A stretch of DNA of 64,000 nt from Sialis fuliginosa. Lineage: Eukaryota > Arthropoda > Insecta > Megaloptera > Sialidae. Shown here piece after piece: positions 24,157-36,707 of the stretch. The notes beneath the pieces are model-generated. The model was given only the letters and a program-made list of their open reading frames with translations, did no database searches and was not told the DNA's origin. Where the stretch lies: assembly GCA_961205875.1 (NCBI GenBank), contig OY540816.1, forward strand, positions 3,296,701-3,360,700. Direction: 5' to 3'. The number at the start of each line of letters is the position of its first letter. Positions within the stretch are counted from its first letter, which is position 1. The position numbers and the translations under genes were made by a program.

Positions 24157-25035
24157 AGAATTAATTATACTTTAAAAACATATTTTGCTAAAAATTTGAA
24201 ATTCTTTTTAATCTTTATTTTTTTACCAGCATACTAAAATCAAACATTATTAAGAATTCAGTTTTATAACTTCTGTTGAATTTTTCGTACAATCCACATA
24301 AATCAAATTATATTTTATTCTATTTAGGATTTATTTTTAAACTTTTGTTTCTACATGAATAATTGTTCGTTTTTTAATGTTATTTGTCTGGAATACATAA
24401 GTGGAGCGCAAGTTACATCAATTATCCAGTTACCTACTTTAAGAGTCTCGAATATCTGCAATTTAGTATAAAAGCCATTAAAATTGTATTATTGTTGCGA
24501 TTGCCCTTCATTGAATGTTTCCAAGTTTACAATAGATGTAAAAACAGAATGTTGATAGTCTTGAGTATTCAAAATTTGAGGGATGAGGTAATTTAATTTT
24601 ATATAACCTTTAAGACTGCAATTAAAATGAACTTGAAAATCTGAATTTTAACCAATTTAGTATATGTATAAGAAAATAGCGTAATTAGCAAATATAATCA
24701 CAGGTTACCTCTTTCTTTTTTCTTCAACAGTTAATTATTAGTCGACGCACATATTTTAATTACTCTTTTTAATAAATTATTTCCAGTAATTGAAATAATA
24801 AAGCTTTAGTTTCCTTTGTTTCATTATTTCACATTTATATAATTACTATTCACTTGCACTAATTAAAAGAGCTGAGAAGGGAATTCTTGTCAAGTTCCTG
24901 GAATTTCAAAAATATAGCCATCACAACAAGCAATTGTTTTATTGTTAGTATTTTATAAATATAGTATATTCTTTTCAAATCTCTAAAATACGTACATTTT
25001 CTCCAAAAGAAAGATGGATAAATAGTCTCCAGTCT
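24157..25035. other. AT-rich intron, nothing recognised
   Basis: The frame at 24384-24596 shows no family resemblance. Confidence 0.4.
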
Positions 25036-25043
25036 AATAAAAC

Positions 25044-25432
25044 CAGGGCTTCGAACCGTTATTTTTTTCGTTTCGGTTTTCGTTCCGGTTCGAGTAAAAA
25101 AATATATTTCGGTTCGGTTCCGCTTTTCGTTCCGAAAAAAATAACGGTTTTCCGGTTTTTTCGGTTTTCGGTTCAGCTCCGAGTGATTAATTTAAAAAAA
25201 ATTATTTGTATTAAAAAAAAATTTTCTATCATAATTTAGAACATTTTATGGTACTTGTATGATAGTCCGATCGACAATTGAAGTGGGAAATAAGATCATG
25301 TTAACGCGCGTATTTTAACATGTACTGAACCGTAAAAACCGATATTTTTATTTCGGTTCTGTTCCGGTTTTCGTTCCGGCAAAAAAGAACGGTTCTTTCC
25401 GGTTTTCGGTTCAGTTCCGGTTCGAAGCCCTG
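25044..25432. mobile_element. hAT-like MITE with exact 8-bp target duplication AATAAAAC
   Basis: CAGGGCTTCGAACCG and CGGTTCGAAGCCCTG are inverted ends; AATAAAAC precedes (25036-25043) and follows (25433-25440). Subterminal arrays of CGGTTTTCGGTTC-type repeats probably act as transposase binding sites. Non-coding. Confidence 0.92.
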
Positions 25433-25440
25433 AATAAAAC

Positions 25441-25937
25441 TATCAAATACAGCAAAAAATACTCAATCTTGCGATTTTTTTACTTTGAAAATAATACATT
25501 TTCATAAATAATAAATTATTTTTATTTTCAAACTATACAAATATATCTAGGGGAATGACGGGTTCATTGATTATGTTAAGAAAAATAATAATTCTAATTA
25601 TAATAATTTTTAACTCTTGCGTTACCCATTTTCAACTTATTAATACACATATAAGATCAATGATTTTTGTTAATGTAAAAACCAATAGATTTGAAAAACA
25701 TAAATTAGTCAATTTACCCATCGGATTGGATAAGCTTTGAAAAAATCAAATCTTTATGGATAATTCGGTATACCTAAATCACGTTTTCCACGATGAAATT
25801 TTTGTTTCATGAGTCAAAAATTCACACCTTACCAATCAACCTGAATAAATAATTTTCTCCTCAGGAATTTCTTTATCCACATTTATTGTACATACATTAT
25901 AAAAAAATAAAACAACTAGAATTAGATGTTATATTTC
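25441..25937. other. AT-rich intron, nothing recognised
   Basis: The frame at 25555-25740 is low complexity and unsupported. Confidence 0.4.
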
Positions 25938-26119
25938 AGGTGCGTCTTAAGAAAAATTTCGAACTAATATTTTAAGTAAAATTATATAAAAATTAAATGG
26001 TTAACCAATGTCAGGCAATTTATCTGAACACGATGTTTTAATTTAAATTGTTCAATAATAAACTCACTTTGGTGAATTTTGCACGAGGAAACACTCTGCA
26101 TTTACTTGGTAGATGTTTT
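25938..26119. mobile_element. Element with CTTCCTCG ends, right-end fragment (copy 4)
   Basis: It begins GGTGCGTCTTAAGAAAAATT and ends CACGAGGAAACACTCTGC plus GTAGATGTTTTT, matching 15125-15315. Confidence 0.75.
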
Positions 26120-26292
26120 TCATTTCTAATTATTTATTGTATTAAATATAGGATAATTAATTAAATAAAAAATACTTCTTATTTTTTAACTGTTTTACAC
26201 ATGAAATAGTTGCTAGTGCATCAAAATTGAAAACTCAAGATTGCTTTTATAAGGAAATTTTTGATCCCGTTCGTTATCTTATCTCTCTTTCC

Positions 26293-27534
26293 CAGGGCCG
26301 GATTAACAACGTAGCAGGAGTAGCAAATGCTACGGGCCCCGCGACTTTGCGGAAAAATATCTCTTATTGGACTTACCACTTACCGTCCAATGGTTGATAC
26401 GGGGTGTCCAAATCTACAATAATTAATAATTTAAATTTAGGGTTTCCGATCTCGATTCGATTTAATCGAAAAATCGATTTTTGAATCTCCGATCTTTGAT
26501 TTTTTTAATCGATTTTTCAAATCAAGAAAATTTTGTTTGTAAAAGTGGTGTTTTATTATACACACCTCAAAAAAATTAAAGGATAATTAAAAAAAAAGCA
26601 AAACAAAAAATTCAAATTTTCAAACAGTTATATTTTCGCGAAAATTCATTTAATTTGCGTATTGCAAAGCACATTTAAAAGTTTGTGCTTTTTAATTTTT
26701 GAATCAATTTTTTTAAGGATTGTATATTCTAAATCAAGTCAGTCAGCGCCAGTCAGCGGCGTAGTTAGGGGGTGGGTAGGGGGGCGGGGCGGTCCGACCC
26801 GGGTGACAACTTGAAGGGTAGACACCTGTCTTATTTGTTAGAAAATAAAGCCTATTTACCCATAGACATAGAGCATGGACCGCGCATCTGATTCGAAAAC
26901 AGAGCCGTGTCAAAAGAAATAGATGGAAAATGATTTGGGATATACTTGTCCTTATTTAATGATTCATTTATTACATTCTTATTAGAAAAAGAGATAGATG
27001 TATCCCGAAAAAAATGGTGTAATATTTCTTCAAAACAGTGAGAGAGATACGGTGGCGTTTGGGATATATGTACATATCTCTTTTTCTAATAAGAAAGAAA
27101 TAGTTACTTCAGTTTAAATAAGGACAAACCATTTTCTATCTTTTTCTTTTTACACGCTGTTTTCGAGTTAGATGCGCGGTCCATGTTCTATGTTTATGAT
27201 ATAATATTTACCTCTTTTTTGGTTATTTAAAGCTTCCAATGGGAAAAATGTCTAATAAATTGAGTGAATTGACTTTTTTTATTATTGAAAGTCTATAGAG
27301 GTGATGACCATCCAATTTATTTAAAAAATAGATCCCACTGATATTTTTATATCATTAAAAATTCACAGGGGGTGACGCCCGCTTAATGTGCAAAAAAAAT
27401 CCTATTGACTTTTTTCGGGGGGAGTGGGTGAAGCTATCGATTTACTCCCCGAGTTCCCCCCCCCCCCCACCTACCGACGCCACTGCCAAGGGCCTCTTTT
27501 GCTACGGGCCCCGCGCTTGCTTAATCCGGCCCTG
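26293..27534. mobile_element. hAT-like composite with exact 8-bp target duplication CTCTTTCC
   Basis: CAGGGCCGGATTAACAACGT and CTTGCTTAATCCGGCCCTG are inverted ends; CTCTTTCC stands at 26285-26292 and 27535-27542. From about 26754 (CAGCGGCGTAGTTAG) to 27486 (ACGCCACTG) lies what looks like a second hAT-like element, itself with an inverted pair at about 26868-27190 (TGGACCGCGCATCTGATTCG and its near complement). A diverged relative is at 60432-62565. Non-coding. Confidence 0.88.
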
Positions 27535-27542
27535 CTCTTTCC

Positions 27543-28146
27543 TCTAAGTAGTTAAAATATTCTCTTTCGCTACACGACATTTTCCGAATAGCCCCGCGTA
27601 CAATTTGATTATATTGATGGTGATGTTTCAGTTCAATACTATCAGCAATTTAATTTGAACTCTTGCCCCGACCTAAGCTACCTTTTAATGTTAGTTTTAG
27701 TTTAGTATCAATATTAGAAATGTTCGTTAAAATAATGTAATTGTGCGCGGACTTACTAAACCTAGATTACGTGAACACAACAAAAAATGCTTGTATTGTC
27801 ATATATGTATGTATGTACATTATTGTATAAATTATGTACAGTGTACTCTCATAAAAAAAAAAATTCTTTCTTTTTACTTCCATGTTCTGAAAGAAATAGA
27901 AGTATTGTAATACCATCGAAAAATCGTGTCCGAGATAATGACAAATTCTGATTGTACTAACTTCAAAACTTAAATAAAAGTTAATTTCCGCATGGCGGCT
28001 GTGCGTGTGTCTGTGTGTCTGGATGTAGAATGTTCTTTCGTTCACGATAACTAATGTAAAAATGTACCGATCTGAATACTTTTTGGGGAAAATGTTTGTC
28101 TCAGTGAGTACTCCTCCAGACCTATTGATTTTGCTGCTTAAATTTT
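27543..28146. repeat. AT-rich intron with a dispersed repeat at about 27840-28030
   Basis: The block TTTACTTCCATGTTCTGAAA to about 27960 recurs inverted at 57610-57700 (TTTCTTTCAGTACATGGAAG). A GTGTGTCTGTGTGTCTGGAT run follows at about 28003. No gene. Confidence 0.5.
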
Positions 28147-28417
28147 CGCAATATCGAAGATACGAGAAGCTATGTGATCGTTTCAGATTGAGACAAAAAA
28201 AATGTTCTCCGATTTCAAAATTTTAAATTGATTTATCCGTTTCACGTCAAGACAAACACTTTTCGTTCCGTGTCTAATATTTTTTAGTAAAATTGTCTAA
28301 AAATTAAATGGTTGACCAATTCCAGGCAATTTATCTAAACTGTCGGTTTTTATCTAAATTGTTGAATAATTAACTACCTTTGGTGAATTTAGCACGAGGA
28401 AACACTGTGCAGATGTT
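28147..28417. mobile_element. Element with CTTCCTCG ends, internally deleted copy 5
   Basis: It has the left part (CGCAATATCGAAGATACGAG to CGTTCCGTGTC) joined directly to the right part (TAATATTTTTTAGTAAAATT to CACGAGGAAACACTGTGC). About 500 bp of the interior are missing relative to 14507-15320. Confidence 0.8.
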
Positions 28418-28822
28418 TTTTTTTTAATAAATAATAATACATTTTGTAAAATACAAAATCTCGTATTTAAAAATAAAAAAACTCAAAAACTGTGGTGTAT
28501 TTAATGTTAAAATAAGATATGTATTAGATAATAAGTAATTAAAATAACAATAAATGTTTAAGTTATAACTTTGTCTAAGATTGTTCAGACTGCATAGGAC
28601 TGTGGCAGCGAGCAGATGTTAATAACAATTAAATATATAAGTTTATAATAATTTAATCAACCAGTATCTTTTTATTTATAAAGTCTTTTAAAACAGAACA
28701 AAAACATTAAATAATAATTTGAAGTGATAGAAGACGCGAACATTGTTAACAAATTAATACCAATGTTTGTAAACATAGACTTCCGTAAACAATCCTAAAC
28801 TAACAACATTGATGTTACACAG
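28418..28822. other. Intron sequence before the second exon
   Basis: AT-rich and apparently unique. The acceptor polypyrimidine stretch is weak (AACATTGATGTTACACAG). Confidence 0.4.
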
Positions 28823-29031
28823 GTCGTCCGCCAGATTTCCTCGCTTTCGTTATCACATTGTTGATGATGTTGTTAATGGCGGCCGGCGTGAAGAAGTCCC
28901 TGATCTTCAACAACGTCCTCAATGCCATCAATCTCGCGGTGTGGGTATTCGTCATGTCCGCCGGTCTGTTCTACGTTGACACAACCAACTGGTCAGATCA
29001 TAAAGGGTTCCTGCCCTACGGCTGGTCAGGG
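28823..29031 (+). CDS. Internal exon 2 of 3 seen: same SLC7/CAT transporter
   Basis: The acceptor is GATGTTACACAG and the donor GGG|GTAAGT. The first two bases complete the glycine begun at 19427, then 69 codons follow, ending on a codon boundary (phase 0). The product begins RPPDFLAFVITLLMMLLMAA, a transmembrane helix, then GVKKSLIFNNVLNAINLAVW, leading into a second helix VFVMSAGLFYV, and ends FLPYGWSG. The patterns GVK-S---NN-LN--NLAVWVF and FLP-GWSG are diagnostic of this family, where this loop and the helix after it precede the conserved GAATCFYAF block. The extracellular loop between helix and FLPYGWSG is short (DTTNWSDHKG), as in SLC7A14, and shorter than in CAT1. The preceding intron is about 9.4 kb and filled with transposon copies; a Helitron-like repeat begins about 65 bp after the donor. 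Confidence 0.95.
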
Positions 29032-29096
29032 GTAAGTTTAATTTATTGTTACTTTTGTTGACGTTTACATTATAATTCAATATCGATCGAAAATTC

Positions 29097-29610
29097 TCAA
29101 AATATTATAAATGCGAAAGTGTATTTGTCTGTCTATCTGTTTGTTACCTTTTCACGGCTAAACCGCTAAACCGATCTTGATGAAATTTGACAGGGAGATA
29201 GCATGCACTCTGAGAAAGGACATAGGCTACTTCGAATTCCGAAAAAACAACCCCTAAGGGGCTGCTGGTTTGTTTGCTAGATTCAATGCTGGTTTTCAAG
29301 CGTGTTTTGGCGCTGGATTGTTGTCATGGATTCAATGTGTGTTGGTTTCACACGATACTTGATTTTGTAGATGGTTTTGATGCGTGCTAAGTGACAGTTC
29401 TAATATCAACATAATATTATAGTGGATATGGATTATGAAAATAAAAAATCCTTTGGGTGAACAATATATAATTAACAGGATCGATCTTATGAGGTATGTT
29501 TAATAAAACTATGAATGGTTGTAATTAGTTTCATTCGATCCGGCGGAATAAATATCATGGGGATGGAGGTTTCGAAATCCACGCGAGCGAAGCCGCGGGT
29601 AGCTGCTAGT
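29097..29610 (+). mobile_element. Helitron-like or LINE-derived non-autonomous repeat
   Basis: It begins AATATTATAAATGCGAAAGT, contains the common insect motif TAAACCGCTAAACCGATCTT, and ends in a GC hairpin GCGAGCGAAGCCGCGGGTAG followed by CTGCTAG and T. A terminal hairpin, then CTAG, then a T, agrees with Helitron ends. AATATTATAAATG recurs right after the end (29611), so a second truncated copy or a 13-bp duplication is also possible. Confidence 0.6.
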
Positions 29611-29860
29611 AATATTATAAATGATTGTTAACAGAATTTTACAAATGCACTCTAGGTACTTCTGTGGTCAAAAGTCTACTTTCGAATTTGAGAAAACGAA
29701 TTAGACCACTGAATTGAGCATTGATTGAAGTAGTTATGGTGATAATTACATGTTGATTAATCAATTCCTGTTCAAATGACAGTGACGAAAAGTCGAAAAA
29801 TGTATCAAAATTTTTAATGTTACTGTCGTTCGTAAAATTCAATATTTATTGTAAAGTCAT

Positions 29861-30606
29861 AAAGGATGTAGCCGGGTAGCAATGTAAAATCGGCATCAAC
29901 ACGGATTCGGCTAATTTTTATTGTGAATGTTGCTCTTTATGTGAGCATTCTCATGCCCAATTATTAACCTCTAAAAATTGATAGTTTTTGAAAAAAAAAT
30001 TATTTTCAATTTTTTTAAAATATTTTTTTTCTAAGTAATTTTTTTCGGATTAAGTTCAAACTATGGTACAATGTAGAAGTTGAAAAGGTGTATATAAACT
30101 CAATTTCATGTAAAGTGGCCTATCACCATAAGATATGTATATCACCATAAGAAATGTATGTATGTATGTCCAAGACGATAAGACAAACGGGCGTTGGGAG
30201 ACAGAAGCGTTCTTATTGCATATTTCGAGTTAATTTTATTTAAATAATAACTGTTATATAATTTTTATATTATTTTTATATTACAACCAAAAAAAAATTT
30301 TTTTTCAAAATTTCAAAAATTTGTTTTTACTTGATAGAGTATGCACAGCTTCTTGAAAATATTACCTGATATACACCTTTTCAACTTCTAAATTGTACCA
30401 TAGTTTAAAATTAATCCGAAAAAAAATTTCTTAGAAAAAATTATTTTTTGAAAAATTGAAAATAATTATTTTTTTTCAAAAACTATCAACTTTTAGAGGC
30501 TAATAATTGGGCATGAGAATGCTCACATAATGAGCAACATTCACAATAAAAATTAGCCAAATCCGTGTTGAGGCCGATTTTACATTGCTACCCGGCTACA
30601 GCCTTT
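29861..30606. mobile_element. Fold-back element, family GGATGTAGCCGGGTAGC, copy 1
   Basis: AAAGGATGTAGCCGGGTAGC at the left is mirrored by CTACCCGGCTACAGCCTTT at the right, with inverted similarity through most of the 745 bp (ATTGTGAATGTTGCTC and its complement). A single-arm copy is at 39342-39662. Non-coding. Confidence 0.85.
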
Positions 30607-30905
30607 CAAACCGTATATTTGGATTATTTCATTCGTTGAAGTTCAAAAATAATTTTAAATGTCACATGAATGCGTTATTTTCAGTTTTACTCAAGTAGAA
30701 TCACATTGTTAGTATATATATAAAAACAATATTTTCCAGCAAAGCACCTGCTGCCGATTGCGTATACCAAAATATACTACATTGTATTAAGTAATGAGAC
30801 TCACATATGCATTCTCTAGGATGTGGACTTCAGTTTAGATCTGCCTCTTTTTGTCCGTTTTCATTTGTTTGACTGTGAACCTCTTCTAAACGTAGATGAA
30901 TGATA
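30607..30905. other. AT-rich intron, nothing recognised
   Basis: No exon or repeat signature. Confidence 0.4.
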
Positions 30906-31791
30906 TACAGGGTGGGGCATTTAAAGTGTTACAGTTGATTATCTCAGAACCATCGCATATTTGAAAAAAATGTTTCAACAAAAAAATATTTGGTTGTAAG
31001 AGGGTAATCAAGTAGTAACATTTATTTGCTATTTTAACGTGGCCCTCAAGGATATTTGAAGGTCAACATCATTTTTTTAATAGGAACCTATAGTTTTTAT
31101 TTAGTAATCTTATTCTACGTCAAAAAACACGAATTTTGCATTGAAAACTTTTTTTTGAATAACCCAAGCTAACCCATATCTAACAAAATATTTCAAGATT
31201 TTGAACTTTCAAGAATTTTTTACTCAGAAACCATAAACTTTAGAAAAAAATTACAAGATACAAAAATGTCTATTTTGATCTAATGAAACTTGGAGAATTA
31301 TTCTAGAATTTTTTTAACATTTCGTACTTTTTTTTGTTTTTGCTAAAATAAAAAAAGAGAAAAAGTTTTTAAAAGTTTTAAAAATTTTTAAAATAATTTT
31401 CCAAGTTTTATTAGACCAAAATAAATATTTTGTGTATCCTGTACTTTTTTTCTAAAGTTTGTGGTTTCTGAGTAAAAAATTCTTAAAAGTTCAAAATCTC
31501 GAATTATTTTGTTAGATACTTTGGAAAGCTTAGGTTGTTCAAAAAAAGTTTTCAATGAAAGATTCGTGTTTTTTGACGTAGAATAAGATTACTAAATAAA
31601 AACTTTTGGTTCCTATTTAAAAAAATGATGTTGACCTTCAAATATCCTTGAAGGCTACATTAAAATAGTAAATAAATATCACTATTCGATTACCCCCTTA
31701 CAACCAAACATTTTTTGGTTGAAACATTTTTTTCAAATATGCGATGGTTCTGAGATAATCAACTGTAACACTTTAAATACCCCACCCTGTA
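30906..31791. mobile_element. Fold-back element, mariner-like ends, family TACAGGGTGG, copy 2
   Basis: TACAGGGTGGGGCATTTAAA and the complementary CCCCACCCTGTA close an 886-bp element bounded by TA. It aligns along its length to 1995-2868. Non-coding. Confidence 0.87.
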
Positions 31792-32233
31792 TAAGTACTT
31801 TATTTCACATTGATACACAAACGTATGTATATAGTACTAGTTGATTCAAGACTGACGTGCCAAACTTTAATACTGAATTGAGGTTGTTATTTTAAGCACA
31901 ACATTTTATATCTGGAAATTCTTCGTAGGGGAACTAAAGCCACTCAAAAAGTATACCCCAAACTAGTTTTTATCCATTATCTGGAGAACCCATTATGGTA
32001 AAGTTATGAAATTTGATAGAGGGCTTAGTATTAATAAGTATTATGGGTTTTCAGTATTAGCCAATAATTATTTAGACCAGAGGTGTATTATGAGGCCAGT
32101 GAGCCCTTTGATTTTTATCATATATTTTTTATTCTTTCATTTGCCATTATTTGTACGCGTATGTATGATTATTGATTATAATATGATGAATGATCAGGAA
32201 ATACCGATAAAATGAAACTAATTTAGAATTTTA
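31792..32233. other. AT-rich intron, nothing recognised
   Basis: The frame at 32006-32215 is not recognisable. Confidence 0.4.
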
Positions 32234-33659
32234 CTTAAGGTAGTTCTCGTGCTACAGTACTATCAAAAAGTTACGCTCATAATATCATGGTAAAATATCG
32301 AAAATAATTGTGTTGCCACAGAGAATTTTTTATCAAGTCTATACCCAAAGCTGTCTATTGTTGTATTAGTACATATAAGGGCAGTTTTCTTCATTTTATG
32401 ACTAAAAGCTTCGACAGATTTTGATAAAAAACTACTAAACAGCAAAGGGTTATTATTCTGATATGTGATAAAAAATTCAAAATGATTGACCGTTTTGTTT
32501 TTGAAATACAATTGTATTTCAAATATAAAACGGTCAATCATTTTATTTTCGAAATACGGAAGAAGATGTAAGATGTAAAAGGAATAGAAAAGATTTTCTG
32601 ATTAAATAATAGATATATTATAGTAAGCTAGTATAAGAAAAACAATATTATCCGATTTAAATAAATTAAATCGGATAACTTTTGAAATACATATATTGGT
32701 CGCCATATTGGATCCGTCATTTTGAATTTTTAAATTTTTATAAAAAATTTGAAATCAGTGTCCCAAAAAACTCTTATAAAATAAATTTTATTTAAATCGG
32801 ATAACTTTTGAAATATATTGGTCGTCATATTGGATCCGCCATTTTGAATTTTTAAATTTTTATAAAAAATTTGAAATCAGTGTCCCAAAAAACTCTTATA
32901 AAATAAATTTTATTTAAATCGGATAACTTTTGAAATATATTGGTCGTCATATTGGATCCGCCATTTTGAATTTTTAAATTTTTATAAAAAATTTGAAATC
33001 AGTGTCCCAAAAAACTCTTATAAAATAAATTTTATTTAAATCGGATAACTTTTGAAATATATTGGTCGTCATATTGGATCCGCCATTTGGAATTTTTTAA
33101 TTTTTATAAAAAATTTGAAATCAGTGTCCCAAAAAACCCTTATAAAATGAATTTTATTTAATCGGATAACTTCTAGACTTTTGGTCACATAACAGGGATG
33201 ACGTCACAAAATTCAAGGTCACAGCTGTCAATCTTACCTTATATATTGTACCATGTTGCAGCAAGAAAACTCGTTCACTTCCTGCACGTGTTGCGCACAG
33301 TGTTGTCAGATTGCTTTTACTCAATCGTCGACACGTGTCGATTCTTTGTTAAAGTTTAAAACTTTCCGTTGTTGTATTTCAAAAACAGAACGGTCAATCA
33401 TTTTTATTTTTCCCCATATCGGAATAATAACCTTTTGCTGTTTGGTAGTTTTTTGTTAAACTCTGTCGAAGTGTTTACTCATGGAAATTCAAAGAACGGT
33501 CCTAGAACATACTTGGTATAGCGGATACATACAAAAGTTGCAAACTTTGATAGCAATTATCTTGAGTTTAAAACGGTCAATCTCTTTAAAATTTCACGTT
33601 AGATTAGACAGGTACAATTGTTCTTTTTATTCCGTGACGTTTTGCACGACACTACCTTA
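32234..33659. mobile_element. TIR element enclosing a 122-bp tandem array
   Basis: CTTAAGGTAGTTCTCGTGC at the left is mirrored by GCACGACACTACCTTAA at the right. ACGGTCAATCATTTTTATTT-type motifs recur in both orientations inside the ends (32480-32545 and 33385-33405), with a near-perfect palindrome at about 32482-32540. The centre is the tandem array 32665-33175. No convincing transposase frame. Confidence 0.7.
32665..33175. repeat. Tandem minisatellite, period about 122 bp, four units
   Basis: The phrase AAATCGGATAACTTTTGAAA starts units near 32669, 32795, 32917 and 33039, with a last partial start near 33160. Each unit has CATATTGGATCCGCCATTTT and CAGTGTCCCAAAAAACTCTT. The middle units look almost identical, the outer ones are diverged, as expected from unequal exchange. 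Confidence 0.9.
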
Positions 33660-35862
33660 AAACTGAAATTATATATCATATTAACACTCATTTTGTAGAC
33701 AAAAAATTATTTGTATTCTATATAAAATACCTCGTCACATAAAAACAGTGAAAAATAACACATTGTTCTTTTTTAATTCTGTAAAAATAGAATACAAATA
33801 ACTAACTATTTGTATTTTCAATTTTTTACTATTGAAATACATTCGTATTTTTTAATTAAAATTAATAATATGAGTTGTTTTTAAAGTGACAATCTTGCGA
33901 TATGTATATGATAGACAACTTTTTAGATTTTATTTTTGAGAAATTACACGAATTATAATATTCTGAAAAGAAACAGAAATAAAAATCAGTATAAATGTAT
34001 GTATATATGTATACATGTATACCTTTGTGGATATGTGAAACAAACAGTTTGAAACCCACTGTATGATTACTTTATTTCTTAATCTATTTACTTATTCTAT
34101 AGATTACACACAAACAACAATAATTTTAACATTTACATCCGAATTCATTACAGTATATCAATATATAGTGCGCGTGACCTCTATATAGCAATCTTAAATT
34201 ATTTTTTTTGAAGTCGTTATAAATATGTCCACCTTAAAAATTGCAGGGATGATAGAGAATACTATAAGCAATATTTATGATTTTTTTCAGATTTTTAAAC
34301 ACCCGACCACATTTTCAAATTTCAAAAATAAATATTAATTTTACAAAAAATAATTTAAATTTTTGTTCTACTTAAAAACGAACAAAATGTCCATAAAGAC
34401 CGTTCGTTTATGAACAAAACTAAAAAAAATTCATTTCGCTACGATAAGTACATCCGGAGATAAAAATTATTATTTAAATGCATATGCGTCATCTCTTAAA
34501 AAAATAAAATACGTGTAGTTTTCAAAAAACGTAAAATTTTGCGAAATGATGAATGAAACATATATTTTTTGAGCAAGTTTAACAACATATGTGAATATTA
34601 TGAAAATCCGTAAAAGTAGCGTTTTTCTCTGATTGAGTTGACTAAGAATGACCCAAAATTAAAACAATTTAAATAATACAATACATTTGGAAGGGGGAGT
34701 TGTATGGATTATGCCCCAACCCCTAAAAAAAGTAAAAGTTATAAAATTAAAACATGAAACAATGCAATAATTTTTTAAGAGAGAAGGGATTATATGGATC
34801 GTGCCCCCTTCCCACAAAAAAATACAAAAAACTTATCAAATTAATACAAATTAAAATTTACAAAAAAAAAGTTGAGGAAGCTTATATGTCTACCTGCCCC
34901 CCCCCCCCCTCAAAGCGAAAAAATAAGAAGAAAAAAATGTATAATAAAAAAAGTCAATATTCGCATTCGCATCCGCGTAACATCACTAGCCTGTACACAA
35001 AAGTCCCCCCCCCCAAGTTTAATTTAGTTTTTATTGAATAACTTCAAGACAAATAAAGATACCGAGACGTGCCTTACATTACAATTTTCAAAAATATTTG
35101 CTTTACAACTTTATTTCAAAATTTCTTCCAATATGTCTACAGAAATTGCTGAAAAGTCGCTGTGAATCCGAAAACTTGAAATCAACAATAATAATTTTTA
35201 ATAGTTTTTGAAATCGGTTTTATTTATTTATTTATTTATTTATTTATTTTTCCCCCATTTGAGTAGCGTATCTTTGAAGTCCGTGGTCAAATTCTGATAA
35301 AATTTATATGGGACCACCTCGGGAGTATACTCTTTCAAACAAACAAAAAACATCCAATTGAATGCATATTTGTCGGAATTTTGCCCGAACATACATAAAA
35401 ATATATACTAATTAAATTGACAACCTCCTCCTTTTTTAAGTCGGTTAATAAAAATATGCCATTGTGGTCCAGAAATAATAAATAATTATCATTAAATTGC
35501 CATCAATGTTCTACATTTATTTCTACAACATTGACGATAAATGGTGAATATAATTTATAATTAATAATAAATTTTATTTTGCATCTTCAAATATATTTCA
35601 CGAACCGTCGCTTAAAAACGTAAATATCTTCTCAAAACTGTCTAATGTTAATTAGATAAACAAACATCAGGCCGCATATAAAGATAAATTATTCAGATAT
35701 ATTAATTGCCATAACTTCAGCGAAAACAAGGAACTTAAATAACGGCCAAAGTGTCTCAAGTGTTTTAACCACTCGAGTGTAAAAACCCGCAACGAATATT
35801 CTCTGTTTTGTGTTTTTGTCCATGTAAAAAGATCCGAACCCAAACCCCATAATAGAAATAAA
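33660..35862. other. AT-rich intron with simple repeats
   Basis: At 34690-34930 are three diverged units, each with a GCCCC/CCCTTCCC tract and an A-rich tail, including a run of 11 C at about 34900. At 35221-35251 is a (TTTA)n microsatellite. 35260-35310 shares GTATCTTTGAAGTCC with the complement of 44390-44412. No gene. Confidence 0.5.
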
Positions 35863-36707
35863 CAGTGGCGCCAGAGCCGAGGGTTAGGGGGGTGGGGGCA
35901 ACAGCCACTTCAAAATTTTCAGTGGGGGGCAATTCATACTTTTTGCCCCCCCCCCCCCCTCAAATTTTGATCATGGGTTTGAAGCGACGTGCAAAAAGCA
36001 TGATGCCAGTAACAAAGTATCACTGAGTGAGATAAAAAGATTCTAAAAAATGTATTTATTTTTATATTAAAAGCGAGATTAATATAATTTTTCTTAAAAT
36101 AAAAACGCAAAATACAGCAATCCGCCATGTTTGATAAAACACCAGTCAGAGTGGATGACGTCACGGCTACGTAAACGTCATTTTTATTTCATTAATATCT
36201 GCACTGTTTATAAATTATTTTGTGATTTTAAATTATCAATTTGCTCAGTTTTGTGTTACCAAAAGTAAAACCGAGAAACATTAGCGATGGAACAAGGATT
36301 TATTATAATTGATAATAAGTGTTTACATAGGCGTGACGTCAAAAATGCGCCATGACACCTGCGAGCGTTTTGGCGTCAAATTCAAAATTAGTTTTAAAAG
36401 GCATTTTTTATTAGGCATCATGACTATTATAAAAATATGTTTGTAATTTTTTTACTCTTAAAAACTCTTTAATTTTTGTAAACTGATGTTAAAACTCACA
36501 AACAAATTATAAAATGTAACCACAAGTCAATATAAAAGTTAGTATCTCTGTTTAATTTTTTTTATTTTAACAAATAATACGATATTAAGCAAGATAAAGA
36601 AAAATTAAAAATTGAAATCAATTTTGAATTTTAAGAACTCCAAGCTTGATTTTAGAGGTTTGTACTTCCCCCCTCCCCCCAGTTAAAATTTGGTTCCGGC
36701 GCCACTG
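35863..36707. mobile_element. hAT-like element with near-exact 8-bp duplication, hosting an AATAGGCAT-type MITE
   Basis: CAGTGGCGCCAGAGCC and GGTTCCGGCGCCACTG are inverted ends. The flanks are GAAATAAA (35855-35862) and GAAACAAA (36708-36715), one mismatch. Poly-G and poly-C tracts lie near both ends. The interior 35992-36428 is a different MITE, inserted later. Confidence 0.85.
35992..36428. mobile_element. MITE with AATAGGCATGATGCC ends, copy 2 (nested)
   Basis: It has AAGCATGATGCCAGTAACAA at the left and GGCATCATGACTATT at the right, in the same orientation as copy 1. It has two TGACGTCA sites (36156, 36334). Right arm slightly shortened. Confidence 0.8.

Noticed and set aside
26754..27486. 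Inner CAGCGGCGTAG...ACGCCACTG unit as a separate hAT insertion with target duplication
   Set aside because: The ends are hAT-like, but the flanking 8 bp do not match here or in the sister copy near 61808-62505, so it is mentioned only inside the composite.
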